This document shows, piece by piece, positions 7,542 to 16,997 of a stretch of DNA of 64,000 nucleotides. The position numbers were made by a program, and so were the translations under genes. How positions within the stretch are numbered: position 1 is the stretch's first letter; the number at the start of each line of letters is the position of its first letter. The stretch spans positions 124,001-188,000 of the forward strand of contig JAHPZE010000002.1 in assembly GCA_019058365.1 (NCBI GenBank), written 5' to 3'. This DNA is from Promethearchaeota archaeon (GTDB lineage: Archaea; Asgardarchaeota; Lokiarchaeia; Sigyniarchaeales; SOKP01). The notes beneath the pieces were generated by a model that saw only the letters and a program-made list of their open reading frames with translations, ran no database searches and was not told the origin of the DNA.

Positions 7542-8699
7542 ATGAACGACGAACCAATTCCAAAGTATCAAATTCGAGAAAAAACACCAATTGAAAAATT
7601 TGATATGATTTCTGATAAAAAATTGCTTAAAAAATTAAAAAAAGAAAGGATCAAGTTAGATAAAGAAAAGAATGAATGGGAAAAAGTTATTAACCAAATT
7701 GAAAATTACAAAGAAAATGTTGAAGATCTTGAGAAAAAAAGAAAAGAAAAAGAACTTAAAATTAAATATCTCCTTGAACAACGAGATAACTTACAGGATG
7801 AGTTAGAACGAACGAAAAATCAAATAAAACAACAGAATAGTGATTTAGCAACAAAAGATCAACAATTTAGAGAAAAAATCAGAAATAAAAATGAGGAATT
7901 GGATCAAAAAAATGCTGAATTAGAAAGATTTCAAGAAAAGTTAGATAATTTGAGAGAGGATATTGGAAATCAAAAAAAGAATCTAGAATGGGAAAAACAA
8001 AGAACAGAAAAACGAATAAAGGAAATTAAAACAAAAATTCCAGGTATGGAGAGAAGAGAAAATGCTTTAGAAAGAACTATTAATGATTTAGAGTCTAAAT
8101 TAATGGATTTAAGAAATGAAATCAAAGATTTAACTAAAGATCGAGATAATTTAAATAATGAAATTAATACTTTAAGGAGAGAAATTAATGATGAAAAAAA
8201 TCGAATTTCTGACGAAAAGAAAAAATTAAAAGAAGAAAGAGAAAAAACTCGTTACAAAAAACAAGATATTTCTCTACAATCTCGTGAAATTGATAAGAAA
8301 AAAACAGATCTGAAAAAATATAGAGATAAAGTTGAAAGTGATGTAAATAATTTGGAAAAAAGAAGACGCCAACAAGAAGCAAGATTAAAAGAATTAGAGA
8401 GAAAAGTTCCTGCTGCAGAAAACAAATATAACTCCTTAAATAGGAAAATTCCTAATTTAGAAGAAAAATTTAGAAGACTAAATAATGAATACAGACAATT
8501 AGAAAAACAAAAAGAGACCTTGGAAAGTGATAAAAATATAATTAAACGTGAAAGAGAAAAATTAGAAAAAGATAAACAACGATTTCTAAATGAAAAAAGG
8601 GCATTTGAAAGAGAAATAAGAAAGATAACAACGAAATCTCCATCAATTAAAACGAAAACACCCTCAAAAATTAATACTAAGACTCCTTCAAAATATTAA
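7542..8699 (+). CDS. Long coiled-coil protein
   Basis: Almost the whole 385-residue chain (about residues 15-365) is a charged heptad-rich coiled coil without transmembrane segments or an ATPase domain. Two short breaks containing IPGMERREN and VPAAENK / IPNLEEK, each with a Pro, repeat about 115-130 residues apart and may be hinges. The last about 20 residues are basic and Thr/Ser/Pro-rich with three KTPSK- or KSPS-like repeats. A similar KTPxxKI motif occurs in the flexible N-termini of both free ubiquitin-like modifiers nearby. The stop is 11 bp from the next gene, so the two are probably co-transcribed. Function is unknown; a scaffold or cytoskeletal filament is possible. Confidence 0.7.
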   Translation: MNDEPIPKYQIREKTPIEKFDMISDKKLLKKLKKERIKLDKEKNEWEKVINQIENYKENVEDLEKKRKEKELKIKYLLEQRDNLQDELERTKNQIKQQNSDLATKDQQFREKIRNKNEELDQKNAELERFQEKLDNLREDIGNQKKNLEWEKQRTEKRIKEIKTKIPGMERRENALERTINDLESKLMDLRNEIKDLTKDRDNLNNEINTLRREINDEKNRISDEKKKLKEEREKTRYKKQDISLQSREIDKKKTDLKKYRDKVESDVNNLEKRRRQQEARLKELERKVPAAENKYNSLNRKIPNLEEKFRRLNNEYRQLEKQKETLESDKNIIKREREKLEKDKQRFLNEKRAFEREIRKITTKSPSIKTKTPSKINTKTPSKY

Positions 8700-8710
8700 A
8701 TATTTATATT

Positions 8711-9757
8711 ATGAAATTCATTAAAAATATTCAAGCAATTGAAGGAGACTATATCGAAACAAAAAGGGAAAATTTATTTTTCGATGTAAAAGGTCTTCTC
8801 CATCCAAATGATTATATTATATGTTTTTTACGTTTTTTTCCCGATCCAAATGGATTACGGATAAAAAATCGTATTAATTTTCGTAAAATTTACAATCTAG
8901 ACGAAAGATATGCTCTTTTGAGAGAAAAATATCCAGAATTTCTTTTTTTTTCTAAAGAACTCGATTTAGAAGTCCAAGGAGTTAAAAAAAAAGAAATAAA
9001 AAAAATTTATACCCCACAAAACTGCTTTAAAAAACTATTAAAAAAAAAAAAGTTATCCATTAGCGAAACACGTTCTAGAGAATTAGGTGAATTGTTTCTC
9101 TCTCAAGGAAATCTTTCTGAGGGTTCAATAGGAATTACAGGATCAATTATGGTGGGATTGAATACTGAAGAGTCTGATATTGATATAATAATTTACGGTA
9201 CAGAAACAAGTATGAAATTTCAAGAAACACTTGTAAAAATTTTTGAAAAATCAACTAATTGTAGGAAATATAATATAGATGAATATAAATCACATTATAA
9301 TTGGAGAGTTGGTGGTTCTAATATTCCATTTGAAGATTTTCTGAAAAGTGAACAAAGAAAGCAGCATCAGGGTAAATATTTGGAAAATGATTTTTTTATT
9401 AGATATATTAAAAGCCCCGAAGATTGGAAAGGAAATTTTTATGATTATCAATATAAAAATTTTGGCAGAATTAAACTTAAAGCACACATCATAGATTCAA
9501 TAGATTCTATTTTTACACCTTGTTCATATAAAATAGATCCTTTAAAAATTCTTGAAAGTAGTAATAATTCAAATAAAATTAATATAAAAGATATTAGTGA
9601 AATCAGTTCATTCAGAGGTCGCTTCTGTGAGCACGCAAGAGAAAATGAAACAGTATTAGTTGAAGGAAAGTTAGAAAAAGTAATTTTCAAGAAGGAATTA
9701 GAATATTTTAGAGTTCTATTAAGTGATCAAATTCAAGATAAAATGATCATTATTTAA
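8711..9757 (+). CDS. Nucleotidyltransferase-domain protein (DNA polymerase beta superfamily)
   Basis: A minimal nucleotidyltransferase motif is seen near residue 140: GSIMVGLNTEESDIDIIIYG, i.e. the GS...D-x-D signature of the Pol beta superfamily, with the two catalytic Asp in SDID. An about 130-residue N-terminal domain (DYIICFLRFFPDP) precedes it, and a C-terminal beta-rich region resembles archaeal proteins annotated as nucleotidyltransferase-domain or OB-like. It lies 11 bp after the coiled-coil gene and 72 bp before endonuclease Q on the same strand. Substrate unknown; neither tRNA- nor antibiotic-modifying motifs are obvious. Confidence 0.75.
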   Translation: MKFIKNIQAIEGDYIETKRENLFFDVKGLLHPNDYIICFLRFFPDPNGLRIKNRINFRKIYNLDERYALLREKYPEFLFFSKELDLEVQGVKKKEIKKIYTPQNCFKKLLKKKKLSISETRSRELGELFLSQGNLSEGSIGITGSIMVGLNTEESDIDIIIYGTETSMKFQETLVKIFEKSTNCRKYNIDEYKSHYNWRVGGSNIPFEDFLKSEQRKQHQGKYLENDFFIRYIKSPEDWKGNFYDYQYKNFGRIKLKAHIIDSIDSIFTPCSYKIDPLKILESSNNSNKINIKDISEISSFRGRFCEHARENETVLVEGKLEKVIFKKELEYFRVLLSDQIQDKMIII

Positions 9758-9829
9758 TGATAAATAAAATACTCTTAATTCAATTTAAATAAAAATATTT
9801 ATAACATTACTATTTAATTTGGATAAAAA

Positions 9830-11140
9830 ATGAAGTACTTCAATGCTGACTTGCACATTCATTCCCCCCATTCTATAGGAGTATCGAAATCTTTAAATTT
9901 AGACACTATGATCGATACCTGCAAAAAAAAGGGTTTAAATATTTTAGGGACTGGAGATGTTTTACAACCAGAATGGTTAAAATATTTAGAGCAAAAACTA
10001 GAAAAGAGTAAAGATAGAGCCTATATTTATAAAGATATTAATTTTATCCTTCAATCTGAGATAGAAGATCAAGAAAGTATCCATGAAGTTGTCTTTTTTG
10101 AAGATTTCAATATGGTAAGAACTATTCAAAAGAAATTAGAACCTTATTCAAGTAATATTTTAGGTGAATGGGGTGGACGTCCAAGGGTTAATTTAACTCC
10201 TGCAGAATTGGTTGATATAATCTCAGATGAAGGTGCTTTGATTGGTCCTGCACATGCTTTTACTCCTTTCAAAGCAATATTTCGGCAAAATAGATTTGAA
10301 ACTCTTTCAGATTGTTATCAAGATGCTACAAAAAATATTTATTTTATAGAACTTGGGTTATCTGCCAATACTTATCTTGCAGACAGGTTGGAATGTTTAA
10401 GAGATGTCACTTTTCTAAGTAATAGCGATGCACATTCACAAGGACCACGTTCTTTAGGGCGAGAATTTAATAGATTTGATATTGATAACCCATCTTTTGA
10501 AGAAATAGTATTAGCGATAAGAAGAAAAGATAATAGGAAAATATCATTAAATGTAGGGTTGCATCCTAAACTCGGAAAATATTATAATATGTTTTGCAAT
10601 AAATGTAGAAGAAGAATACTATTTAAAAAAGCAATGAAATCTTTTAATGACGTCTTTAGCCAATATTCGATAACAGAAAATTTTATATTCATATATACTA
10701 ATAATCCCGATATGGCTAAACAAGATTACATTAGCCAAGTAAATAAGGGTAAAGTAATATGTCCTTCTTGTAAAAAAGAATTAAGTAAAAATTATAAAAT
10801 AAAATTGGGTGTAAGTGAAAGAATAGATCTAATTTCAACAAGTGAAAAACCCATTCATCCAAATCACAGACCAAGTTATATTAATGCTATTCCATTAATC
10901 GATATAATACGTTCAGAGAAACACATAACAAGTAAAACCAGTAAAACGGTACTCAATACTTATAATAATATTATTGAGAAGTTAGGTTCAGAATTTGAGA
11001 TATTAATTGATACACCTATTAATAATATTAAAAAGTTTAATGAGAATATAGCATCAATTATAAAAGCAATGAGAAATGACGAGATTAAATATACTCCAGG
11101 TGGAGGAGGGACATACGGGGAAATTAATCTTGAGATATAA
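9830..11140 (+). CDS. Endonuclease Q (PHP-domain deaminated-base repair nuclease)
   Basis: The 436-residue protein matches the archaeal EndoQ family, which cuts DNA 5' of uracil, hypoxanthine, xanthine and abasic sites. The PHP domain metal motifs are visible: DLHIHSPHS at residue 5, GTGD near 40, the Glu in LQSEIE, the GGRPRVNL loop, PAHAF, and SNSDAHS near 200. A zinc-finger insert follows with CNKC (about residue 258) and CPSC (about 305), and the C-terminal region ends in a Gly-rich TPGGGGTYG. Length and order agree with the family. It is the third gene of a same-strand run with the coiled-coil and nucleotidyltransferase genes. Archaea use EndoQ with a PCNA-dependent repair path. Confidence 0.9.
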   Translation: MKYFNADLHIHSPHSIGVSKSLNLDTMIDTCKKKGLNILGTGDVLQPEWLKYLEQKLEKSKDRAYIYKDINFILQSEIEDQESIHEVVFFEDFNMVRTIQKKLEPYSSNILGEWGGRPRVNLTPAELVDIISDEGALIGPAHAFTPFKAIFRQNRFETLSDCYQDATKNIYFIELGLSANTYLADRLECLRDVTFLSNSDAHSQGPRSLGREFNRFDIDNPSFEEIVLAIRRKDNRKISLNVGLHPKLGKYYNMFCNKCRRRILFKKAMKSFNDVFSQYSITENFIFIYTNNPDMAKQDYISQVNKGKVICPSCKKELSKNYKIKLGVSERIDLISTSEKPIHPNHRPSYINAIPLIDIIRSEKHITSKTSKTVLNTYNNIIEKLGSEFEILIDTPINNIKKFNENIASIIKAMRNDEIKYTPGGGGTYGEINLEI

Positions 11141-11167
11141 TTAAAAAGGTAAATTTAAAAATATATT

Positions 11168-11407
11168 TTAAATTTTAAATTCTAAATCAAGCTTTATAAG
11201 ATCTCCACATGTATTACAAGTGATAAATTCGAAGACTTTCACTGCAACTACAAGTAATTCAAGATTTTTTCTCGGAAATTGATTTCTAAATTTTTTCTTA
11301 TAATTACAATTTGGACAGCTAATTATAGCCCTTACTTGAATTAAGTCGCTATCTTCTGACACACTTAAGGCTTTATCGCTGCTTTCTTTAACATTATCAA
11401 TTTCCAT
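11168..11407 (-). CDS. Small zinc-ribbon protein
   Basis: This 79-residue protein has two cysteine pairs, CPNC and CNTC, about 35 residues apart, typical of a zinc ribbon, after a charged N-terminal 25 residues. No other domain is visible. It stands alone, convergent with endonuclease Q (28 bp apart) and divergent from ftsZ with a 238-bp promoter region between. A nucleic-acid or protein binding role is possible; I cannot name it. Confidence 0.6.
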   Translation of the reverse strand: MEIDNVKESSDKALSVSEDSDLIQVRAIISCPNCNYKKKFRNQFPRKNLELLVVAVKVFEFITCNTCGDLIKLDLEFKI

Positions 11408-11645
11408 ATTCTATATCCCTAGATACTTATGATAATTTAAACTTATAAATTTATTCTCTACAATGATTTGTCTTCTTTTTCAAACGAAAAAAATTATTTA
11501 GTTTAAAATTCATTAGGTTCTTTATTATAAAAGATTTCTCTTGAAAATAATACGTATATTACTGGTATTATCTTCATATTACTATGTTATATTATAAGGA
11601 TATCGTTCTCGTATTATAAAATACTTATTTTTTTGATGATACTCG

Positions 11646-12797
11646 ATGAGTGATGATATATTTGATCTAGTTGAATTAGCTAAGTCACGATCATCTGTAA
11701 GAGAAAGGTTCAATGAAATAGCTAAACATAACCAATGTCCTAATTCAAACCCTAATTGTGATGATGACAAATTTTTAGCAGATCTATTAAAAGTTTTGAA
11801 AATTAAAACATACGTGGTTGGTGTAGGAGGCGCTGGAAATAATACAGTTTCACGGTTAGATGATATGGGTATTAGTAATGCTGAGACAGTAAATATAAAT
11901 ACTGATGCGCATGACTTATATTACTCAAATTCAAAGCATAAAATATTAATTGGAAAAGAACGATGTAATGGATTAGGGTCAGGCAATGATCCTTCAGTTG
12001 GAGCTGAAGCAGCAGAGGAAGACCGCGACAGGTTAAATAAAACTTTAAACGCTGATATTATCTTTTTAACTTGTGGATTAGGTGGTGGTACGGGAACTGG
12101 AGCAGCACCCATTATTGCAGCAGAAGCAAAAAAAAATAATGCAATTGTAGTTACATTTTGCTCACTTCCATTTAACTCTGAAGGTAAGCAAAGATCAGTA
12201 AGAGCTCAACTAGGTTTAAAAAATCTTGCTAAATATTCTGATTTCCTAATTCCAATTCCAAATGATAATTTGCTAGGAATTGTCGGAAAAATACCAATGA
12301 TAACAGGCTTTAAGATTATGGATGAAATTCTAATAAGAAATATTGGTGAAGTTGTAAATTTAATTAATAATTGTGGTTTAGTTAACATTGATTTTGCAGA
12401 TGTAAAAAAAACACTTTTAGAAAACCCAAATGGAAAATATCCTTCTGGTTTAGTAGGAATAGCAGAATGCTTAGGCGAAGAATCAGATTTAATAGAAAAA
12501 GCCAGGTTAGCGTTAAATAATCCTCTTTTAAAACCAGACCCGAGACAAGTGAATAGATGTTTAGTATCTGTTACTGGTGATCATAATTTAACATTATCAA
12601 AAGTTGATAAAGTTGTATCAACTATATCAAATGAGATCCCAGAAACCGCTCAATTAAAATTTGGCGTTCAAAACAAGCCTGATATGGGATCAAAAATAAA
12701 AATAATGGTCTTAGCTAATGGGCCTGTTTCACCATATGTACGAGCTGCTGTAGATTCAGATAATGATTTTACACCAACGAGCATTGTTGGCTTTTAA
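11646..12797 (+). CDS. ftsZ: Cell division GTPase FtsZ
   Basis: This is a tubulin-superfamily GTPase that forms the division ring. The seen motifs are GVGGAGNNTVSRL (nucleotide loop), NINTDAHDL, the tubulin signature GGGTGTGAAP, PIPNDNLL and the T7 loop NIDFADVKK, which supplies the catalytic acids for the neighbouring subunit. Length 383 residues, with about 50 residues before the GTPase domain that include a Cys/Asn-rich segment (QCPNSNPNCDDD) of unknown meaning. I see no clear conserved C-terminal partner-binding peptide; the protein ends soon after the C-terminal domain. It is a single transcription unit, followed by a T-rich stretch. Asgard archaea commonly carry FtsZ together with ESCRT proteins; no ESCRT gene is in this window. 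Confidence 0.95.
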   Translation: MSDDIFDLVELAKSRSSVRERFNEIAKHNQCPNSNPNCDDDKFLADLLKVLKIKTYVVGVGGAGNNTVSRLDDMGISNAETVNINTDAHDLYYSNSKHKILIGKERCNGLGSGNDPSVGAEAAEEDRDRLNKTLNADIIFLTCGLGGGTGTGAAPIIAAEAKKNNAIVVTFCSLPFNSEGKQRSVRAQLGLKNLAKYSDFLIPIPNDNLLGIVGKIPMITGFKIMDEILIRNIGEVVNLINNCGLVNIDFADVKKTLLENPNGKYPSGLVGIAECLGEESDLIEKARLALNNPLLKPDPRQVNRCLVSVTGDHNLTLSKVDKVVSTISNEIPETAQLKFGVQNKPDMGSKIKIMVLANGPVSPYVRAAVDSDNDFTPTSIVGF

Positions 12798-12896
12798 AGC
12801 GAAAAAGTTGGATCTTTTTTACTACTCTTTAAAAATTTATCAACATTTATTCATTTTCACTTATAATTTAAATGAAATTATTTTAAGATCTCGAAC

Positions 12897-13343
12897 ATGA
12901 ATGATAAAAAAATGTCTATAGAAGACCTTAAGAAAGAAATTCGTAACTTTTTAGATAAAAGAAAAGTATTAGTTCTCTGTACTTGTAGCAATAATATTCC
13001 TCGTGCAACTCCAATGGATTTCTACATAGAGAAAGACAGTTTTAATATTTATGTAGGACCCGCTCCTGGAAGGAAAGTTAAGAATATGGAAGAAAATCCA
13101 ATTATTAGTATTGGTATATATACTCCTATGTCTGAAGGAAAAATACAAGGTATGCAAATTACAGCTACAGGTAAAGAAAGGTTGATATTTCTAAAAGAAG
13201 GAGATGAAGAATTCAAAAAAGCTCAAAAAATTGTACGAGGAAAAAGAAAACTAATTCTAAAAATAATACCTGAAAAAATTGAACTACTTGATTATGATTT
13301 TATCAAAAAAGGATATGGACGCCTTCAAACATTAGAAATATAA
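12897..13343 (+). CDS. Pyridoxamine 5'-phosphate oxidase-fold flavin-binding protein
   Basis: The 148-residue protein has the split-barrel fold of PNPOx-like proteins: VLCTCSNNIPRATPMDF at the first strand, then YVGPAPGRKVKNMEENPIISIGI, the usual 'linker-N-x-x-V/I-S/G' region. Such proteins bind FMN or F420 and reduce varied substrates or act as flavin carriers. The substrate cannot be told from sequence. It is a lone gene, 99 bp after ftsZ and ending 20 bp from a convergent gene. Confidence 0.7.
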   Translation: MNDKKMSIEDLKKEIRNFLDKRKVLVLCTCSNNIPRATPMDFYIEKDSFNIYVGPAPGRKVKNMEENPIISIGIYTPMSEGKIQGMQITATGKERLIFLKEGDEEFKKAQKIVRGKRKLILKIIPEKIELLDYDFIKKGYGRLQTLEI

Positions 13344-13352
13344 AAAAAAAAT
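13344..13352 (-). terminator. Poly-T terminator (minus strand) for 13364-13663
   Basis: Nine A on the plus strand lie right after the stop of the minus-strand gene, i.e. a nine-T run on its coding strand, as in archaeal intrinsic terminators. It also overlaps the end of the convergent PNPOx-like gene region. Confidence 0.35.
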
Positions 13353-13363
13353 AATTTTAAATT

Positions 13364-13663
13364 TTATTCTTGCATTAATTTTATGGCTTCAGATCCTTCC
13401 ATTAAAGTGATTATTTTATAAAAATATCCCTCAAATTTAGTAAAAGCACTGAGACGTTTGGCTATTCCTTTCATCCCTGCATATAGTTTATCTTCAGGAA
13501 TTTCATATATATTATAAGTTTTAATATAATAATCTGATATTATCCATTGGTGTGTTCTCTTTACGAAATCAGGGTATTTTGGTGCTTTTCCTGAAAGATA
13601 AAACTTTAACATATCCTCTACAATATGAGGTGGATATTTAACTTTACTCATGACATAAACCAT
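13364..13663 (-). CDS. Small conserved-type hypothetical protein
   Basis: The 99-residue soluble protein has a VKYPPHIVEDMLKFYLSGK start and is rich in aromatic residues; mostly helical by pattern. I do not recognise a family. The ATG at 13663 is chosen because AAGGTGA lies 10 bases upstream; a GTG at 13675 within that ribosome binding site would be the alternative. On its strand the gene is followed by a run of nine T, a likely terminator, which supports it as expressed. Confidence 0.55.
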   Translation of the reverse strand: MVYVMSKVKYPPHIVEDMLKFYLSGKAPKYPDFVKRTHQWIISDYYIKTYNIYEIPEDKLYAGMKGIAKRLSAFTKFEGYFYKIITLMEGSEAIKLMQE

Positions 13664-13868
13664 TTGGTGATTCACCTTTCTAACAATTTTGATTAATTAA
13701 TCTTGGATTTGTAAAATCAAATATATTGAATTATTATTAAAATTTTTATATTTTTAGAAAAATTCAAAAATAGGAAATAATAATCTTCTAAAAGTAAATG
13801 TTTTAGGAGAAAATAAATTCTTTCATTTAATACAAATAAAAATTCTTGAAAATTTCCAACTGATAAAT

Positions 13869-16835
13869 ATGATTTCTGAGGAAGAACAAGAGGATCTTAA
13901 GACAACACAATCTGATAAAGACTTAAAAAGAGTTTTTAAAATAATTTCCTCGAGAAATCCTGATGCTTATTTTCCTACTAAGGAGCTAAGAAAATTAGGA
14001 TATATGAGAAAAAAGTGTGAATGTTGTGGCACACATTTTTGGACTACAATTAAAGATAGAGAAGTATGTGGAGATCCTGTATGTTCTGGAGGTTTTCAAG
14101 TAGTCATAGATAATCCTTCCAAAGTTAAATTATCTTTTATTGGAGTTTGGGAAAAAATTGTTGAGATCTTAGAACCAAGAGGATATGTCCCAATTAAAAG
14201 ATATCCTTGTGTAGCTCGATGGAATCCGACTTCTGAATTTACAATCGCATCAATATCAGCGTTTCAACCGTATGTTATTACAGGAGAAGTAGAGCCCCCT
14301 GCCAAGAAGCTGTTAATCCCTCAATTTTGTTTAAGATTCAATGATATTGAAAATGTTGGAATAACGGGCTCTCATAACACTGGTTTTGTTATGATAGGGC
14401 AGCATACTTTTGTGCCACCTGAAGAATGGAATCAGGGGGAACTTTTTATGGATATACATGATTTTATTCATGAAGGTGTTGGTCTGCCAAAGGAAGAAAT
14501 AATAATTCATGAAGATTCATGGGCAGGTGGGGGCTCATTTGGGTGTAGCCTTGAGTTCTTCAGTAGAGGAGTAGAGCTATTTAATCAAGTTTATACTATG
14601 TTTGAACAAACTCCTCAGGGACCACGTGAACTTAAACTTAAAGTTCTTGATATGGGACTTGGTCAAGACCGTGTAGCATGGTTCTCTCAAGGTACTCCTA
14701 ACATGTATGAAGCCATTTTTCCATTTGTTTTATCAAAATTAAGAGAAATCACTAAAATTGAGTTAGATTTAGTATTATATAATCAGTTTTCACGATTTTC
14801 AGCTTATCTAAATGTGGATGAAGTAGATAATATTGATGATGCTTGGAATAGTGTTGCAAAAGAATTGAATATTGGTGTAAAGGAACTCAGAAATAAAATA
14901 ATGCCTATGACTGCTCTTTACTCAATAGCTGAACATGCTCGTAGCTTGCTTTTTGCTATAAATGATGGAAAGCTTCCTTCAAATGTTGGTGGAGGATATA
15001 ATTTAAGGGTAATATTTAGACGAGCTATTAGTTTTATAGATAAATTCAATTGGGATATTGATATAGCAGATGTGTGTATATGGCATGCTGATGAATTAAA
15101 AAGTATTTTTCCTGAAGTTTCAGAACATTTGGATGAAATTCGAGAAATATTAGATGTCGAAAGGGAGAAATTTTATGCAACTAAGCAAAAAGCTGGAAAA
15201 ATTTTAGAAAAATTGCTGAAAAAAGGAGAGATATCCACTGACACTCTAATAGAATTATATGATTCTAATGGTATAAGTCCAGACATGGTAAAAACGGCAG
15301 CTAAAAAATATGGTATAAAAGTACACATTCCAGATGATTTTTATAATTTAGTGGTAGAAAGACATGAAATAACTGAGCAGGTCCATGCAACCGGAAAACA
15401 AATTGAATTAAATTTAGAAGGAATTCCTGAAACAAAATCTCTTTATTATTATGACTATACCGAGACTTATAATGAAGCGAAAGTGTTAAAAATCATTGAT
15501 AAAATGGTTGTTTTGGATAAAACAATTGCATACCCTACTTCTGGAGGACAACTTCATGATATAGGTACAATAAATGGGCAAAAATTCTCTGATGCTTTTA
15601 AACAAGGGAACTATACGATTCATGTTTTAGATGAAAAACCTACTTTTAAGGAGGGAGATATCGTTAAAGTTGAAGTTGATAAGAATTGGCGTACTCAACT
15701 CTCCCAACATCACACTGCTACTCACATTCTAAATGCTGCGGCAAGAGACATTTTAGGAAGCCATGTAAATCAAGCTGGTGCTAAAAAAGCATTTAAAAGC
15801 TCTCATTTGGATATAACCCACTATGAACAAATTCCAAGAGAAAAACTTCTTGTAATTGAAAATAAAGCAAATCAGATAGTTGAAGAAGGAATAGATCTTA
15901 ATCTCAGTTTCATCCCTCGTGCTGAAGCAGAACAAAAATATGGAATGACGATTTATCAAGGAGGTGCAGTACCGGGAAAATATTTAAGAATTGTTGAGAT
16001 ACCTGGGGTTGATGTTGAAGCTTGTGGGGGCACACATCTAAATAATACTTCAGAAACAGGTTATATCCATATTATTAAATCACAAAAGATACAGGATGGA
16101 ATAGTCAGGCTTACTTTTGTAGCTGGAGAGGCTACAAATAAATTAAAAGAAAAACATAAAAGAATTCTTAATGAATTAAAAGATATGTTAAATGTTGATC
16201 GCAAGCAACTTGTTGGACGTGTAAAAGAAATAATTGAAAAGTGGAAAAATGTAAATAAAGCATTAAAAACTGGTAATGTAGATGAGAGGGATTTACAATT
16301 AATCTCCTCTGAAACGTTTGAAGGTGATGTATTATCAGAAATTTCTCAAGTTTTAAGCATTAAAAAAGATGATATATCAAATAAAATTCAAAAATTATAC
16401 AATGAATGGAAAGAAGGAAAACAAAAGTTAATTGCAATCAAGGACCTGTTTAGCGATGAGGCAATTGAAAAACGGATAGAAAATGCTCATTTGTATCACA
16501 ATGCTAAGTTAATTTTTGAATCTACAGAAGATTTAACTCAAAATGATATAAAAAATTTAAGTCAAAACATTTTAAAGAAAGATCCTAATACAATTACATT
16601 TATATCAAATCAAAGTGAAAAAGGTATAATGCTTATGGGTATGTCAGGGAGTAAATCATCAATGGAATCAGATATTAATGTCGGTAATATTGTATCAGCA
16701 ATAAAAAAGCACTACAATGGAAAAGGTGGAGGAAAAAACGATTTTGGCCAAGTCTTAATAACAAAAAAAGGAGTTACTTCAGCAGAAGTTTTACAATATA
16801 TAAAAGATAATTATATCAAAGGTAAAGATAAATAA
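13869..16835 (+). CDS. alaS: Alanyl-tRNA synthetase, archaeal type
   Basis: This class II synthetase charges tRNA-Ala. The 988-residue order is archaeal: an N-terminal segment with CECCGTHFW and a second Cys pair (zinc-like), the aminoacylation domain (PQFCLRFNDIENVG, GSHNTGF, motif 3 around GGGYNLR), the editing domain with HHTATHILNAAAR and CGGTHLNNT (the H-x3-H and C-x3-H zinc motif that hydrolyses mischarged Ser/Gly-tRNA), and a C-terminal DHHA1/C-Ala region ending GGKNDFGQ. All parts are intact. It is transcribed alone, with T- and A-rich sequence on both sides. Highly confident. Confidence 0.97.
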   Translation: MISEEEQEDLKTTQSDKDLKRVFKIISSRNPDAYFPTKELRKLGYMRKKCECCGTHFWTTIKDREVCGDPVCSGGFQVVIDNPSKVKLSFIGVWEKIVEILEPRGYVPIKRYPCVARWNPTSEFTIASISAFQPYVITGEVEPPAKKLLIPQFCLRFNDIENVGITGSHNTGFVMIGQHTFVPPEEWNQGELFMDIHDFIHEGVGLPKEEIIIHEDSWAGGGSFGCSLEFFSRGVELFNQVYTMFEQTPQGPRELKLKVLDMGLGQDRVAWFSQGTPNMYEAIFPFVLSKLREITKIELDLVLYNQFSRFSAYLNVDEVDNIDDAWNSVAKELNIGVKELRNKIMPMTALYSIAEHARSLLFAINDGKLPSNVGGGYNLRVIFRRAISFIDKFNWDIDIADVCIWHADELKSIFPEVSEHLDEIREILDVEREKFYATKQKAGKILEKLLKKGEISTDTLIELYDSNGISPDMVKTAAKKYGIKVHIPDDFYNLVVERHEITEQVHATGKQIELNLEGIPETKSLYYYDYTETYNEAKVLKIIDKMVVLDKTIAYPTSGGQLHDIGTINGQKFSDAFKQGNYTIHVLDEKPTFKEGDIVKVEVDKNWRTQLSQHHTATHILNAAARDILGSHVNQAGAKKAFKSSHLDITHYEQIPREKLLVIENKANQIVEEGIDLNLSFIPRAEAEQKYGMTIYQGGAVPGKYLRIVEIPGVDVEACGGTHLNNTSETGYIHIIKSQKIQDGIVRLTFVAGEATNKLKEKHKRILNELKDMLNVDRKQLVGRVKEIIEKWKNVNKALKTGNVDERDLQLISSETFEGDVLSEISQVLSIKKDDISNKIQKLYNEWKEGKQKLIAIKDLFSDEAIEKRIENAHLYHNAKLIFESTEDLTQNDIKNLSQNILKKDPNTITFISNQSEKGIMLMGMSGSKSSMESDINVGNIVSAIKKHYNGKGGGKNDFGQVLITKKGVTSAEVLQYIKDNYIKGKDK

Positions 16836-16997
16836 ATAACAGACCTTTTGATTTAAGATTTAAAAACAATAAGCTCTACTTTTTAGTTTTATACTAAAGA
16901 TATAAATAATTAATGAATAAAATACTACTATTATAATATTAGAAGTTTAATCTTAATTTCAAAATAAGATCTATAACTCTACAGATTTGAGAGAAAT

